From contig NZ_RJSE01000007.1 in the NCBI RefSeq assembly GCF_003725695.1, positions 660,552-724,551 on the forward strand: 64,000 bases of DNA. The letters are read 5' to 3'. The translations under genes were made by a program, and so were the position numbers. Position 1 is the first letter of the stretch; each line of letters starts with the position of its first letter. The notes under the pieces were generated by a model that saw only the letters and a list, made by a program, of their open reading frames with translations, did no database searches and was not told where the DNA came from. Below are positions 7,773 through 16,254 of this stretch, one piece after another. This DNA is from Nocardioides marmoriginsengisoli. Lineage in GTDB: Bacteria > Actinomycetota > Actinomycetes > Propionibacteriales > Nocardioidaceae.

Positions 7773-8600
7773 ATGCGGGCGTCATCCCCGTCTGATCCCG
7801 AATGGGCGGAGAACCTCTTCGGCTTCGAAGTCCTGATCGTCGACCACGTCCTGCTGGTCCGGATCAACCGGCCCGAGGTCGGGAACTCGCTCAGCAGGCG
7901 CATGCGCGAGCCGATGGCCCGGATCTGGGAGCGGCTCGACGCCGACGACGACCTCCGGGTCGCGGTGGTCACCGGTGCCGGTGACCGGCACTTCTGCACC
8001 GGCGCCGACGTCCGCGAGATCGCCGGCGACGGCGCGGTCCCGTCGGGCGACGCGGCCGACGAGCCGATCGTCTGGTCGCCGGTCGCCCGCGGGGTCCGCA
8101 AGCCGGTCCTCTGCGCCGTCAACGGAGTCGCGGCCGGCGGGGGACTGCACTTCGTGGCCGATGCCGACATCGTGATCGCCGCGGAGCACGCCGCCTTCCT
8201 GGACACCCACGTCAGCGTCGGCCAGGTCGGGGCTGTCGAGAACGTCGGCCTGACCCACCGGCTGCCGTTCGGCACCGCTATGCGGATGACCCTCCAGGGG
8301 ACGGGCTACCGGCTGGACGCCGCGCGCGCGCACGCTCTCGGGCTGGTCGACGAGGTGGTGCCCGCGGCCGAGCTGGAGACGACCGCCCTGGAGATCGCCC
8401 GCAGCATCGCGGCGAACTCGCCGCGTGCCGTCCAGCTCTCGCGCGCGGTCCTCTGGGACTCGCTCGGACGGCCGCGGCAGGAGGCCGAAGCGGCCGGATG
8501 GCAGATCGCCCAGGAGCACTGGAAGCACCCGGACTTCCTGGAGGGCGCCCGGGCGTTCGCGGAGAAGCGCGCCCCGCGCTGGACGGTGGGGGAACCGTGA
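7773..8600 (+). CDS. Crotonase-fold protein lacking both hydratase glutamates
   Basis: A 275-residue crotonase superfamily protein. The fold motifs are clear: HFCTGADVRE and VNGVAAGGGLHFVADAD. However, the two acids of classic enoyl-CoA hydratase are replaced: His stands in GGGLHF where Glu is expected, and the second region reads LDTHVSVGQVGAVE without the PE motif. It may therefore be an isomerase, C-C hydrolase or another crotonase type rather than a simple hydratase. GAGGAG lies just upstream of ATG 7773. The stop overlaps the GTG of the next dehydrogenase gene (GTGA), so it heads a coupled operon of four genes. Confidence 0.8.
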   Translation: MRASSPSDPEWAENLFGFEVLIVDHVLLVRINRPEVGNSLSRRMREPMARIWERLDADDDLRVAVVTGAGDRHFCTGADVREIAGDGAVPSGDAADEPIVWSPVARGVRKPVLCAVNGVAAGGGLHFVADADIVIAAEHAAFLDTHVSVGQVGAVENVGLTHRLPFGTAMRMTLQGTGYRLDAARAHALGLVDEVVPAAELETTALEIARSIAANSPRAVQLSRAVLWDSLGRPRQEAEAAGWQIAQEHWKHPDFLEGARAFAEKRAPRWTVGEP

Positions 8601-9721
8601 CCCACGAGGTGGCGACCGAGGTCGCCGACCTCGACGTGGAGGTGTTCCGCGCCGAGGTCCGGTCCGTGCTCGCGGACTTCGGCTCCCGGCTCGATCCGCG
8701 CCAGTTCTTCCACGGCCGCGGCGGTGCGACCCGCGAGCTGTACCAGGAGCTCGGCCGCCGCGGCTGGCTCGCGCTCGGCTGGCCGCAGCCGACCGGCGCG
8801 GTCCCGGCCACCCTGGCGCACGAGTTCGCGCTCTGGGACGAGCTCGCCTACGCCCGGGCAGCGCGTCCGGACCTGGCCTCGGGGATCGTCGCCAAGACCT
8901 TGGTCGTGCACGGCACCGACGAGCAGAAGGAGACCTTCCTGCCCGGCATCGCCGCCGGCCGGATCGGCTTCGCGCTGGGCTACTCCGAGCCCGAGGCCGG
9001 CTCCGACCTCCGGGCGGTCCGCACCCGCGCCGTCCGCGACGGCGACGTCTACCGGGTGACCGGGGAGAAGCGCTGGACCTCGGACGCGCACTGCTCCGAC
9101 TACCTCTGGCTGCTCTGCCGTGCCGGGGAGGCGGGAGGGCACACCCTGCTGATCCTCGACCTCCGGGCCGAAGGCGTCGACATCCGGCCGATCGAGACCA
9201 TCGACGGCCACCGGCTCAACGAGGTCTTTCTCGACGACGTCGTGGTGCCGGTCGCCCACCGGGTCGGTGACGAGGGCCAGGCGTGGAACCTGATCCGGGA
9301 GGCGCTGGCGGTGGAGCGGCACCTGATGGTGCTGCCCGGGCGGGTACGGCGGGACCTGGACGATCTGGTCTCCTGGGCGCGAGGGACGAGGGCCTTCGCG
9401 GACCCGGTGTTCCGGGCCCGGCTGGACCGGCTCGAGATCGACGTCTGCGCGACCGAGGTGCTCGCGGCCGAGGCGCTGGCGCGCGCCCTGGAGGGTGCCG
9501 ACTGCGCGGCGGAAGCGGCCCGGGTGAAGCTCGTCGGCTCCGGCGCCACCCAGGACATCGCGCGCGCGGCCTTCGAGCACGGCTACGTCGAGGCCACCGA
9601 TCGCGACGGCGACCTCGCCTTCCTCTGGCGCGAGTCGGTGATGGAGACCCTCGCCGGCGGGACCTCCGAGATCATGCGCAGCGTCCTGGCCCGCACCGAG
9701 TTCGGCCTGAACCCGCGATGA
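8597..9721 (+). CDS. Acyl-CoA dehydrogenase, possible large/alpha partner
   Basis: A 374-residue acyl-CoA dehydrogenase-fold protein. LGYSEPEAGSDL is the flavin loop, and TLAGGTSEIMRSVLARTEFGL the C-terminal motif. The catalytic-Glu position reads AGGTSEI, so the usual Glu is Gly. GTG 8597 overlaps the previous stop; the frame is open upstream but that is inside the crotonase gene. With the short dehydrogenase-like protein at 11165 it flanks an acyl-CoA ligase gene. This resembles the paired subunits of alpha2beta2 dehydrogenases of actinobacterial sterol side-chain catabolism; pairing here is inference. Confidence 0.82.
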   Translation: MTHEVATEVADLDVEVFRAEVRSVLADFGSRLDPRQFFHGRGGATRELYQELGRRGWLALGWPQPTGAVPATLAHEFALWDELAYARAARPDLASGIVAKTLVVHGTDEQKETFLPGIAAGRIGFALGYSEPEAGSDLRAVRTRAVRDGDVYRVTGEKRWTSDAHCSDYLWLLCRAGEAGGHTLLILDLRAEGVDIRPIETIDGHRLNEVFLDDVVVPVAHRVGDEGQAWNLIREALAVERHLMVLPGRVRRDLDDLVSWARGTRAFADPVFRARLDRLEIDVCATEVLAAEALARALEGADCAAEAARVKLVGSGATQDIARAAFEHGYVEATDRDGDLAFLWRESVMETLAGGTSEIMRSVLARTEFGLNPR

Positions 9722-11175
9722 GCACGTCCTTCGTCGAGGTGATCGCCCGGCACGCCAGCCAGGCACCGCTGGCTCCGGCGGTCTCCGACCCGGACGCTGC
9801 CTGGAACCACCGCGAGCTGTGGGAGCGCTCCCGCGAGATCGGCTCGGCGCTCGCGAAGCGCGGCATCGGACCCGGTGACCTGGTCGCGACCGCGCTGCCT
9901 CCCGGCGTCGCGCACCTGAGCGTCCTGATCGGGATCATGGCGACCGGCGCCGCAGCGGCACCGGTCAACCTCAAGCTGGCACCGGACGAACGGGAGACCT
10001 ACCTCGGCGCCCTCCGGCCGACCCTGGTCGTCACGGGGTCGGCGACGGACGCCGGGGGCTCCCCGACCTGCTCGGAGAGCGACCTCGTCGGCGCGCCCGC
10101 CGGCACCTGGACCCACGTCCCCACCGAGCCGACCGCACCCGCGTTCGTCGTCGGGACCGGTGGCACGACCGGCACGCCCAAGGGCGCCGTCTGGACCTCC
10201 GGCGGCCTGGCCGAGTACCTGGCGTCCAGTGCGCTGGTGCTCGAGGCCCGTCGTACCGACGTCGAGCTGTACTTCGCGTCCTTCTTCCACATCGCGCTGG
10301 CGACGTGCGCGATGAGCACCCTCTACGCCGGCGGCAGCGTCACCTTCGAGCCGCGCTTCGACGCCGGGCGCGCCGTCGAGAAGATCCACCGGGGCGAGGT
10401 GACCCGGCTCTTCGGGCCGCCGACCGCGTTGGACCGGATCATCGGGCACCCCGACCTCGACCTGACCCGGACCGGCTCGGTGCGCAGCGTCCTCTTCGGA
10501 TCGACGTCCTCCGAGCCGGACCTGCCGGATCGGCTCCGGGCCGCGTTCCCGGGCGCGACCCTGGTCACCGGGTACGGCGCCACCGAGTTCGGCGCGGTCA
10601 CCCGGCTGCGCTCGTGGGAGTCGCCCGACGGACTCGACGGCGTGGGGTGGCCGGTTCCGGGCGCCGCGCTGGAGATCGTCGACGAGCACGGCCGGCCGGT
10701 CCCGGACGGAGAGGTCGGCGAGGTCGTCGTACGGGCTCCTTGGCAGATGGCCGGCTACCTCGTCGACGGGCGTCTAGAACCGGTCGCCGACGGTGCGATC
10801 CGCTCCGGCGACCTGGCCGTCCGTGAGGCCGACGGCCGGATCCGGTTGCGCGGCCGGCTCAAGGAGCTGGTGATCACCGGGGGTGAGAACGTGTTCCCGG
10901 TCGAGGTCGAGCGGGTCCTGTGCGACCACCCGGCGGTGGCCACCGCGGCCGTGGTCGGTGTCGCGGACCCCGAGTGGGGCGAGCGGGTCGAGGCGATGGT
11001 CGTCCTCCGGGCACCGGCCTCCGCGCAGGTCGTCGACGAGCTGGTCCGGCACTGCCGGGAGCGACTCGTGGGCTACAAGGTTCCCAAGCGGGTCGTCGTC
11101 GGCACCGAGCTGCCGCTGACCACCGCGATGAAGGTCGACAAGCGTGCAGTGAAGGAGTGGCTCGGTGAGCACTGA
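9718..11175 (+). CDS. Acyl-CoA synthetase (AMP-forming ligase)
   Basis: A 485-residue adenylate-forming enzyme that would activate a carboxylic acid to its CoA thioester. The P-loop TGGTTGTPKGAV is near 145, YGATEFGAV near 285, SGDLAV near 365, the hinge RLKELVITGGENVFPVEVE near 380, and the catalytic Lys lies in AMKVDKRAVKEW near the C-terminus. ATG 9718 overlaps the dehydrogenase stop (ATGA); the longer open frame upstream runs through that gene and is rejected. Its 3' end overlaps the next GTG by 11 bp. It is a little short for the family (usually 500-550). Confidence 0.87.
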   Translation: MSTSFVEVIARHASQAPLAPAVSDPDAAWNHRELWERSREIGSALAKRGIGPGDLVATALPPGVAHLSVLIGIMATGAAAAPVNLKLAPDERETYLGALRPTLVVTGSATDAGGSPTCSESDLVGAPAGTWTHVPTEPTAPAFVVGTGGTTGTPKGAVWTSGGLAEYLASSALVLEARRTDVELYFASFFHIALATCAMSTLYAGGSVTFEPRFDAGRAVEKIHRGEVTRLFGPPTALDRIIGHPDLDLTRTGSVRSVLFGSTSSEPDLPDRLRAAFPGATLVTGYGATEFGAVTRLRSWESPDGLDGVGWPVPGAALEIVDEHGRPVPDGEVGEVVVRAPWQMAGYLVDGRLEPVADGAIRSGDLAVREADGRIRLRGRLKELVITGGENVFPVEVERVLCDHPAVATAAVVGVADPEWGERVEAMVVLRAPASAQVVDELVRHCRERLVGYKVPKRVVVGTELPLTTAMKVDKRAVKEWLGEH

Positions 11176-12094
11176 TTGGCCCTACTCGGAGGAACAGCGG
11201 GACTTCCAGCGCACCCTTGCTCGCGTCCAGCCGGCCCTTCCCGAGGTCGACGAGTCGGGAGCGTTCCCGTGGGCGCACTGGCAGGCGGTCGGCCGGACCG
11301 GCGCGCTCGCGCTGACGTCACCGGAGACCGGTGCCTCGGCGCTGGACCTGGTCGCGGCCGGTGAGGCGCTCGGCCACGGCGGCTGTCCGGGTCCGTGGTG
11401 GCAGTCGCTGCTGGTGATCCCGGTGCTCGAGGACGCCGAGGCCGCGATGGCCGGGGAGGTCGTCGTCACCGCCGGTACGGCGGACCGGGTGCCCTGGGCC
11501 GCCGTCGCCGAGCGCGTCTTCGAGCTGGGCGAGGCCGCGGACCGGTCCTGGCTGCTGCGGCCGGTGCGGGTTGCCGGAGTGCGCGAGTCCTGGATCTCCC
11601 TGGGCCACGAACCGGTGCTCGCGGGCGACCTCGTCGGCGACGGGCCGGAGATCGCGGTCCCGGCCCGCATCGAGCTGCTCACCAAGCTGGGCCTGGCCGC
11701 CTACCTGAGCGGCGCCGGTCGGCGGGTGCTGACCGACGTGGTCGCCTACACCGCGCAACGCACCCAGTTCCGCACCCGGATCGGGGACTTTGCGGCGGTG
11801 GCGCACCCGCTCGCCGAGTGCGACGCCCGGGTGCGTGCTGCTGCGGGTCTGTCCCGGCGCGCGGCCGCGGTGCTGGACGAGGCCGGCGGCGGTGCCGGGG
11901 AGTCCCGGTCCGTGCACACCGCCCTGCGGGCCGCGGCCGCCGCCTCCCGCGAGGCGGTCTACCAGGCGCACCAGGCGTACGGCGCGATCGGGTTCTCGCA
12001 GGAGGGCCCGCTGGCCTGGCTCGGTCAGCGCGTCGCCCAGCTCGCCACCGACGCCGAGGACCTGGCCCGCGACGCGGTCCTGGTCGCGGACTGA
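11165..12094 (+). CDS. Short acyl-CoA dehydrogenase-like protein, possible beta partner
   Basis: A 309-residue member of the acyl-CoA dehydrogenase fold, about 70 residues short of the family norm. The C-terminal helical bundle is recognisable through RTQFRTRIGDFAAVAHPLAE and HQAYGAIGFSQEGPL, while the middle beta domain lacks the SEP-x-AGSD flavin motif. This is the pattern of non-catalytic or half-site subunits in heteromeric dehydrogenases, so partnership with the 8597 product is plausible. GTG 11165 lies inside the ligase gene end (11-bp overlap), indicating coupled translation. It is the last gene before a strong hairpin terminator. Confidence 0.78.
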   Translation: MSTDWPYSEEQRDFQRTLARVQPALPEVDESGAFPWAHWQAVGRTGALALTSPETGASALDLVAAGEALGHGGCPGPWWQSLLVIPVLEDAEAAMAGEVVVTAGTADRVPWAAVAERVFELGEAADRSWLLRPVRVAGVRESWISLGHEPVLAGDLVGDGPEIAVPARIELLTKLGLAAYLSGAGRRVLTDVVAYTAQRTQFRTRIGDFAAVAHPLAECDARVRAAAGLSRRAAAVLDEAGGGAGESRSVHTALRAAAAASREAVYQAHQAYGAIGFSQEGPLAWLGQRVAQLATDAEDLARDAVLVAD

Positions 12095-12121
12095 CCCGGT
12101 CGATCCCGGGCCCGGAAACAG

Positions 12122-12154
12122 CAGTGCCCGGACGTGGGAGGCGTCCGGGCACTG
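12122..12154. terminator. Bidirectional hairpin between convergent genes
   Basis: A perfect 13-bp stem (CAGTGCCCGGACG, 12122-12134, pairing with 12142-12154) has a 7-base loop TGGGAGG. It sits between the + strand operon ending at 12094 and the minus-strand SDR gene ending at 12166. There is no U-tract, as is common in high-GC actinobacteria. Confidence 0.85.
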
Positions 12155-12165
12155 GTTCGTCCTGA

Positions 12166-12918
12166 TCAGCGGGGCGCCATCCGGATCGATCCGTCGAGGC
12201 GGACCGTCTCGCCGTTCAGGTAGCCGTTCGAGAGCATCTGCACCGCCAGGGCGGCGTACTCGCGCGGGGAGCCCAGGCGCTTGGGGTAGGGGACGGTCTC
12301 GGCGAGCGAGCCGCGCACCGTCTCGGGCAGGCGCGCCAGCATCGGGGTGTCGAAGATCCCGGGAGCGATCGCGTTGACCCGGATCCCGTGCGTGGCCAGG
12401 TCGCGGGCCGCGACCAGCACCATGCCGTGGACGCCTGCCTTCGAGGCGGCGTACGAGGTCTGCCCGATCTGGCCGTCGAACGCCGCGACCGACGCGGTCA
12501 GGACGACGGCGCCGCGCTCGCCCTCGCGCAGCTCGTTGCCGCGCATCGCCTTGGCGCCGAGCCGGAGCACGTTGTAGGTGCCGATCAGGTTCGTCCGGAT
12601 CACGTCGCTGAAGGACTCCAGCGAGCCGGGCTCGCCGTCCCGGTCGAGGATCCGGACCCGGTCGCCGCCGCGTCCGGCGCAGTGGACCACCCCGTCGACA
12701 CCCCCGAAGGAGGAGATGGCGAGGTCGAAGACCGCCGCGGTGGTCACCTCGTCGGTGATGTCGGCCTCGAGGAACAGGTGCCGGGGGTCGTCGGTCTCGA
12801 CAGCGCGCTGGTCGGTGCTGACGACGCGTGCGCCCTGCTCGAGCAGCAGCGCAGCGGTCGCCGAACCGAGCCCGGAGGCGCCGCCGGTCACGACAAAGGT
12901 GGAGTCTTCGATCTGCAC
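12166..12918 (-). CDS. SDR-family 3-hydroxyacyl-CoA dehydrogenase-like protein
   Basis: A 250-residue classical short-chain dehydrogenase. The cofactor loop is TGGASGLGSA near the N-terminus, and the catalytic pair is in SYAASKAG. Sequence features such as the acidic residue after beta-2 (STDQRA) favour NAD, and the LAARDLATHGIRVNAIAPGIFDTPML style resembles type II 3-hydroxyacyl-CoA dehydrogenase (HSD17B10-like). It would oxidise 3-hydroxyacyl-CoA before the thiolase encoded just upstream in the same minus-strand unit (gap 31 bp). Start GTG 12918 has AAAGGGAA upstream. The C-terminus RLDGSIRMAPR is usual for the group. Confidence 0.82.
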   Translation of the reverse strand: MQIEDSTFVVTGGASGLGSATAALLLEQGARVVSTDQRAVETDDPRHLFLEADITDEVTTAAVFDLAISSFGGVDGVVHCAGRGGDRVRILDRDGEPGSLESFSDVIRTNLIGTYNVLRLGAKAMRGNELREGERGAVVLTASVAAFDGQIGQTSYAASKAGVHGMVLVAARDLATHGIRVNAIAPGIFDTPMLARLPETVRGSLAETVPYPKRLGSPREYAALAVQMLSNGYLNGETVRLDGSIRMAPR

Positions 12919-12949
12919 AGAGGGTTCCCTTTCTCAGGGTGACGGGGGA

Positions 12950-14098
12950 CTAGGAGAGGTTCTCGACGAGGGTGGCGTTGGCCATGCCGCCGGCCTCGCA
13001 CATCGTCTGCAACCCGTAGCGGAGGTTCTGGTCGCGGAGGTGGTGGACGAGGCGGGTCATCAGGATCGCGCCGGAACCGCCGAGCGGGTGCCCGACGGCG
13101 ATCGCGCCGCCGTTGGGGTTGACCCGTTCGGGATCCGCGCCGGTCTCGACCTGCCAGGCGGCGACGACCGAGGCGAAGGCCTCGTTCACCTCGAAGGCGC
13201 CGACGTCGCCGATCCCGAGACCGCTGCGCGCGAGCAGCTTCCGGGTGGCCGGGATCGGCGCGGTGAGCATCGTGACCGGATCGTCGCCGACGACGACGCC
13301 GTGCCGGAACGCCGCGAGCGGGCGCAGTCCGAGCTGCTCGGCACGTTCCTGGGTCATGATCAGGAGGGCGCCGGCGCCGTCGGAGATCTGCGAGGCGTTG
13401 CCGGCCGTCACCACGCCGTCGTCGGCGAAGGCGGGCTTCAGTCCGGCCAGCTTGTCCAGCGAGGTGTCGCGTCGGATGCCCTCGTCGACGGCGAGCTCGC
13501 CCTCGGGGAGCCGGACCTCGATGACCTGGTCCGCGAACGCGCCCGCGTCGGTGGCCCGTGCGGCCCGGGCGTGCGACTCCAGGGAGAGCTCGTCGAGGGC
13601 GGTCCGGCTCAGGTTCCAGCGACGGGCGATGGTCTCGGCGCCCTCGCCCTGGCTGAAGGTGTCCCGGTCGTAGCGGGCCCGGACCCGTGGCCCGTAGGGC
13701 TCGCCCACCGACCGCGCCGACCCGATCGGCACCATCGACATCGACTCGACGCCGCCAGCGATGACGATGTCCTGGTGCCCGGCCGCGACCGTTGCTGCCG
13801 CGAAGTGCAGGGCCTGCTGGCTGGAGCCGCAGGCCCGGTCGACGGTGGTGCCGGGGACCGACTCCGGCCAGCCCGCCGCCAGCGCTCCGAGGCGGCCGAC
13901 GTTGCTCGACTGGGCGCCGATCTGGGTCACGCAGCCCCAGACGACGTCGTCGACCTGGGCCGGGTCCAGGCCGTTGCGCGCCGTGATCGCGGCGAGGACG
14001 TGGGCGGTCAGGTCGACGGGGTGGACTCCGGAGAGGGAACCGTTCCTGCGTCCGATCGGCGTGCGTACCGCATCCACGATGACGGCGGTGGACTTCAT
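12950..14098 (-). CDS. Thiolase (acetyl-CoA C-acyltransferase)
   Basis: A 382-residue thiolase, the final thiolytic step of beta-oxidation. The acyl-accepting Cys is in DRACGSSQQALH (Cys90). The His motif is GGAIAVGHPLGGSGA near 335, and the second Cys lies in MCEAGGMANATLVE near the end. Length is close to the usual 390. ATG 14098 has GAGAGGAC upstream. It is divergent from the acyl-CoA dehydrogenase at 14175, and it is cotranscribed with the SDR at 12166, so this pair supplies oxidation and cleavage steps for the neighbouring dehydrogenases. Confidence 0.9.
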   Translation of the reverse strand: MKSTAVIVDAVRTPIGRRNGSLSGVHPVDLTAHVLAAITARNGLDPAQVDDVVWGCVTQIGAQSSNVGRLGALAAGWPESVPGTTVDRACGSSQQALHFAAATVAAGHQDIVIAGGVESMSMVPIGSARSVGEPYGPRVRARYDRDTFSQGEGAETIARRWNLSRTALDELSLESHARAARATDAGAFADQVIEVRLPEGELAVDEGIRRDTSLDKLAGLKPAFADDGVVTAGNASQISDGAGALLIMTQERAEQLGLRPLAAFRHGVVVGDDPVTMLTAPIPATRKLLARSGLGIGDVGAFEVNEAFASVVAAWQVETGADPERVNPNGGAIAVGHPLGGSGAILMTRLVHHLRDQNLRYGLQTMCEAGGMANATLVENLS

Positions 14099-14111
14099 CA
14101 GCGTCCTCTCG

Positions 14112-14154
14112 ACAGAGTGTTCTGTATGTTGTTTGATGTTCTCAACAGTGAACA
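14112..14154. promoter_or_regulatory. Divergent regulatory gap with two inverted repeats
   Basis: ACAGA-GTGT-TCTGT (14112-14125) and TGTTC-TCAACAGT-GAACA (14137-14154) lie in the 76-bp gap between thiolase and dehydrogenase. Both contain AGAAC- or GAAC-type half sites like those of the WGAAC-N3-RTTCT sites elsewhere in this region, but with different spacing. They may bind the same or a related regulator; evidence is weak. Confidence 0.4.
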
Positions 14155-14174
14155 GCCTAGAGCAAGGATTCGCG

Positions 14175-15326
14175 ATGTCAATCGCCCTGAACGCCGACGA
14201 GCAAGATCTTCAGCTGGCCGTCCGGCGCTACCTCGACACCAAGATCGCGCCCCTGGTCGCGGAGCACGAGGAGCGCCGCGAGTTCCCCTGGGAGGTGCTC
14301 GCCGGCCTCTACGAGTTCGGCTACGTCCGCGGCATGGTGGCGGCCGAGCACGGCGGCGACGAGCTGAGCGCGATGATGCAGGCCGTCCTGATGGAGGAGG
14401 CCGGCCGCTGCTGGGGATCGCTGCGGACCACGGTCAACGTGCAGGGCATGGTCGCGATGCTGCTCAGCCGTTCCGGTACGCCGGAGCAGCGCGGCACGTT
14501 CCTGGACCCGATGCTCGCCGGCGCCCGGTTCGGCTGGTTCGCGCTGACCGAGTCCGAGGCCGGGTCGGACGCCGGCGCGCTGACCACCACGGCCCAGCGG
14601 GTCGGTGACCGGTTCGTGCTGAAGGGCCGGAAGATCTACATCACCAACGCGCTGGGCTCGGACTTCGGGATCCTGGTGGCCCGCCACCTCGACGCCGACG
14701 GCACCGACCTCGGCGTCTCCGCGTTCCTGGTCGAGGCGGCCGAATCGCCGTACGGGGTCAGCGAGATCGCGCACATGCCGGTCCGGAGCACGTCCAGCTG
14801 CGAGCTCGTCTTCGACGGCACCGAGATCCCGGCGGCCAACCTGCTCGGCGAGCCGGGGTCGGGGTTCCGGCAGGCGATGGCCGCGGTCAACATCGGCCGG
14901 CTGAACATGGCGATGGGCGCCGTCGGCCTCTCCCAGGCCTGCCTCGAGGCGGCGGTGCGGTTCAGCAAGGAGCGCCGGCAGTTCGGCAAGAGCATCGCCG
15001 AGTTCCAGCTCATCCAGCAGATGGTCGTCGACATCGCCGTGGGCACCCAGACCGCCCGGCTGCTCGGGTACGACGCCGCGCGCGCCCTCGATGCCGGTGC
15101 GGACGCCCGGTACGAGTGCTCGATGGCGAAGTACTACTGCGGGGAGACGGCCGGTCGCAGCGCGACGCTGGCGCTGCAGGTCCACGGGGGCGCCGGACTG
15201 ATGGAGGAGTTCCCGGTGGAGCGGTACTTCCGGGACGCCCGCGAGGCCACGATCCCGGAGGGAACCTCGCAGATCCAGGTCCTCCAGATGGGGCGGCAGC
15301 TCCTCGGCGTCTCCGCTCTGCGATAA
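14175..15326 (+). CDS. Acyl-CoA dehydrogenase, canonical catalytic Glu
   Basis: A 383-residue acyl-CoA dehydrogenase. Flavin loop FALTESEAGSDAGAL is near 120, RRQFGKSIAEFQLIQ near 270, LQVHGGAGLMEEF near 335, and the C-terminal motif TIPEGTSQIQ carries the Glu that acts as base in medium/short-chain enzymes. It is the only dehydrogenase of this window with that Glu in its usual place. ATG 14175 has AAGGA upstream; upstream frame extension is antisense to thiolase. It is divergent from thiolase and followed by 130 bp of promoter region before the next SDR gene. Confidence 0.9.
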   Translation: MSIALNADEQDLQLAVRRYLDTKIAPLVAEHEERREFPWEVLAGLYEFGYVRGMVAAEHGGDELSAMMQAVLMEEAGRCWGSLRTTVNVQGMVAMLLSRSGTPEQRGTFLDPMLAGARFGWFALTESEAGSDAGALTTTAQRVGDRFVLKGRKIYITNALGSDFGILVARHLDADGTDLGVSAFLVEAAESPYGVSEIAHMPVRSTSSCELVFDGTEIPAANLLGEPGSGFRQAMAAVNIGRLNMAMGAVGLSQACLEAAVRFSKERRQFGKSIAEFQLIQQMVVDIAVGTQTARLLGYDAARALDAGADARYECSMAKYYCGETAGRSATLALQVHGGAGLMEEFPVERYFRDAREATIPEGTSQIQVLQMGRQLLGVSALR

Positions 15327-15351
15327 AAGACAAGGGTCGTCTCGGAAATCG

Positions 15352-15402
15352 TTGACCGTGACTGTGATCCACACTACAGTCGTCAATAGTGAACAACGTT
15401 CT
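15352..15402 (+). promoter_or_regulatory. Promoter with downstream WGAAC-N3-RTTCT operator
   Basis: TTGACC (15352-15357) and TACAGT (15375-15380) are spaced by 17 bp, a good sigma-A-type promoter. TGAACAACGTTCT (15390-15402) follows the -10 by 9 bp, over the expected transcript start. A TGTGA half-site lies in the spacer (15363-15367). It should drive the SDR/VOC unit at 15459. Confidence 0.65.
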
Positions 15403-15426
15403 TTCTGCTGAACACACGAGGTAGTC

Positions 15427-15462
15427 ATGATTGTTTCAGTCCGGACCAGGGGTGCCCGGTGA
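15427..15462 (+). other. Possible 11-codon leader ORF overlapping the SDR start
   Basis: ATG 15427, preceded by GAGG (15418-15421), opens an 11-codon frame reading MIVSVRTRGAR. Its TGA overlaps the GTG start of the SDR gene as GTGA. Such coupling is the style used between genes here. No known leader peptide is recognised; it may be chance. Confidence 0.35.
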
Positions 15463-16202
15463 GCGCGGCTCCGCTGGTCGTCGTCACCGGTGGCGCGCGC
15501 GGGATCGGCCGGGTGCTCGCGGAGAACTGGATCGCGAACGGCGCCCGGGTCGCACTCGCCGACCTGGACGAGGACCAGGCCCGGGCGACCGCGGCCGAGC
15601 TCGGGTCCGACGTCGCCTTCGGGGTGGGGTGCGACGTCGGTGACGACGCCTCGGTCCAGGCCGCGATGGAGCAGGTCGCCGCGTGGGGCGGCGGCATCGA
15701 CTGCCTGGTCAACAACGCCGGCCTGCACCTGATGGCCTGGTCGCGGCCACCGACGGAGATCGACTCGGCCGGCTGGATGTCGATCCTGTCGGTCAACGTC
15801 GTCGGCCTGGTCCGGTGTGCCCGCAGTGCGCGGCCCTGGCTGACGCGGTCCGAGAACGCCAGCATCATCAACATCTCGTCGGTCTCCGGCATCGTGCCGC
15901 GCGACGTGTACGGCGTCAGCAAGCTCGCGGTCCGCGGCCTCACCACCGCGCTCGCCGCCGAGCTCGCCGTCGACGGGATCCGGGTGAACTGCCTCGCGCC
16001 CGGCCCGATGGACACCGAGTCGGCGATGGCCGACCTGCCGAGCAGCCTGCTCGAGGAGTTCATCGCGAACAAGCAGCTGATCCAGCGGCAGGGGCGGACC
16101 GGCGACCTCGTCGGCCCCGCGCTCTTCCTGGCTTCCGAGGCCTCCGCGTTCATGACCGGGGAGACCCTCGTCATCGGCGGCGGGTTCCCGCTCCGCATGT
16201 GA
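15459..16202 (+). CDS. SDR-family oxidoreductase
   Basis: A 247-residue classical SDR. The nucleotide loop VTGGARGIGR is at residues 9-18, Asp in LADLDED suggests NAD preference, NNAG is near 86 and the catalytic pair lies in VYGVSKLAV. The C-terminal GETLVIGGGFPLRM is typical. It would oxidise a hydroxyl or reduce a keto group in a CoA or free intermediate. GTG 15459 has AGGGG about 7 bp upstream and overlaps the stop of an 11-codon ORF. It heads a small unit with the VOC gene (52-bp gap) behind a clear promoter. Confidence 0.82.
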   Translation: MSAAPLVVVTGGARGIGRVLAENWIANGARVALADLDEDQARATAAELGSDVAFGVGCDVGDDASVQAAMEQVAAWGGGIDCLVNNAGLHLMAWSRPPTEIDSAGWMSILSVNVVGLVRCARSARPWLTRSENASIINISSVSGIVPRDVYGVSKLAVRGLTTALAAELAVDGIRVNCLAPGPMDTESAMADLPSSLLEEFIANKQLIQRQGRTGDLVGPALFLASEASAFMTGETLVIGGGFPLRM

Positions 16203-16254
16203 CCGCCACGACCACTCACCTCTCGAAAATCCGTCCCGAAAGGCATTCATCACC

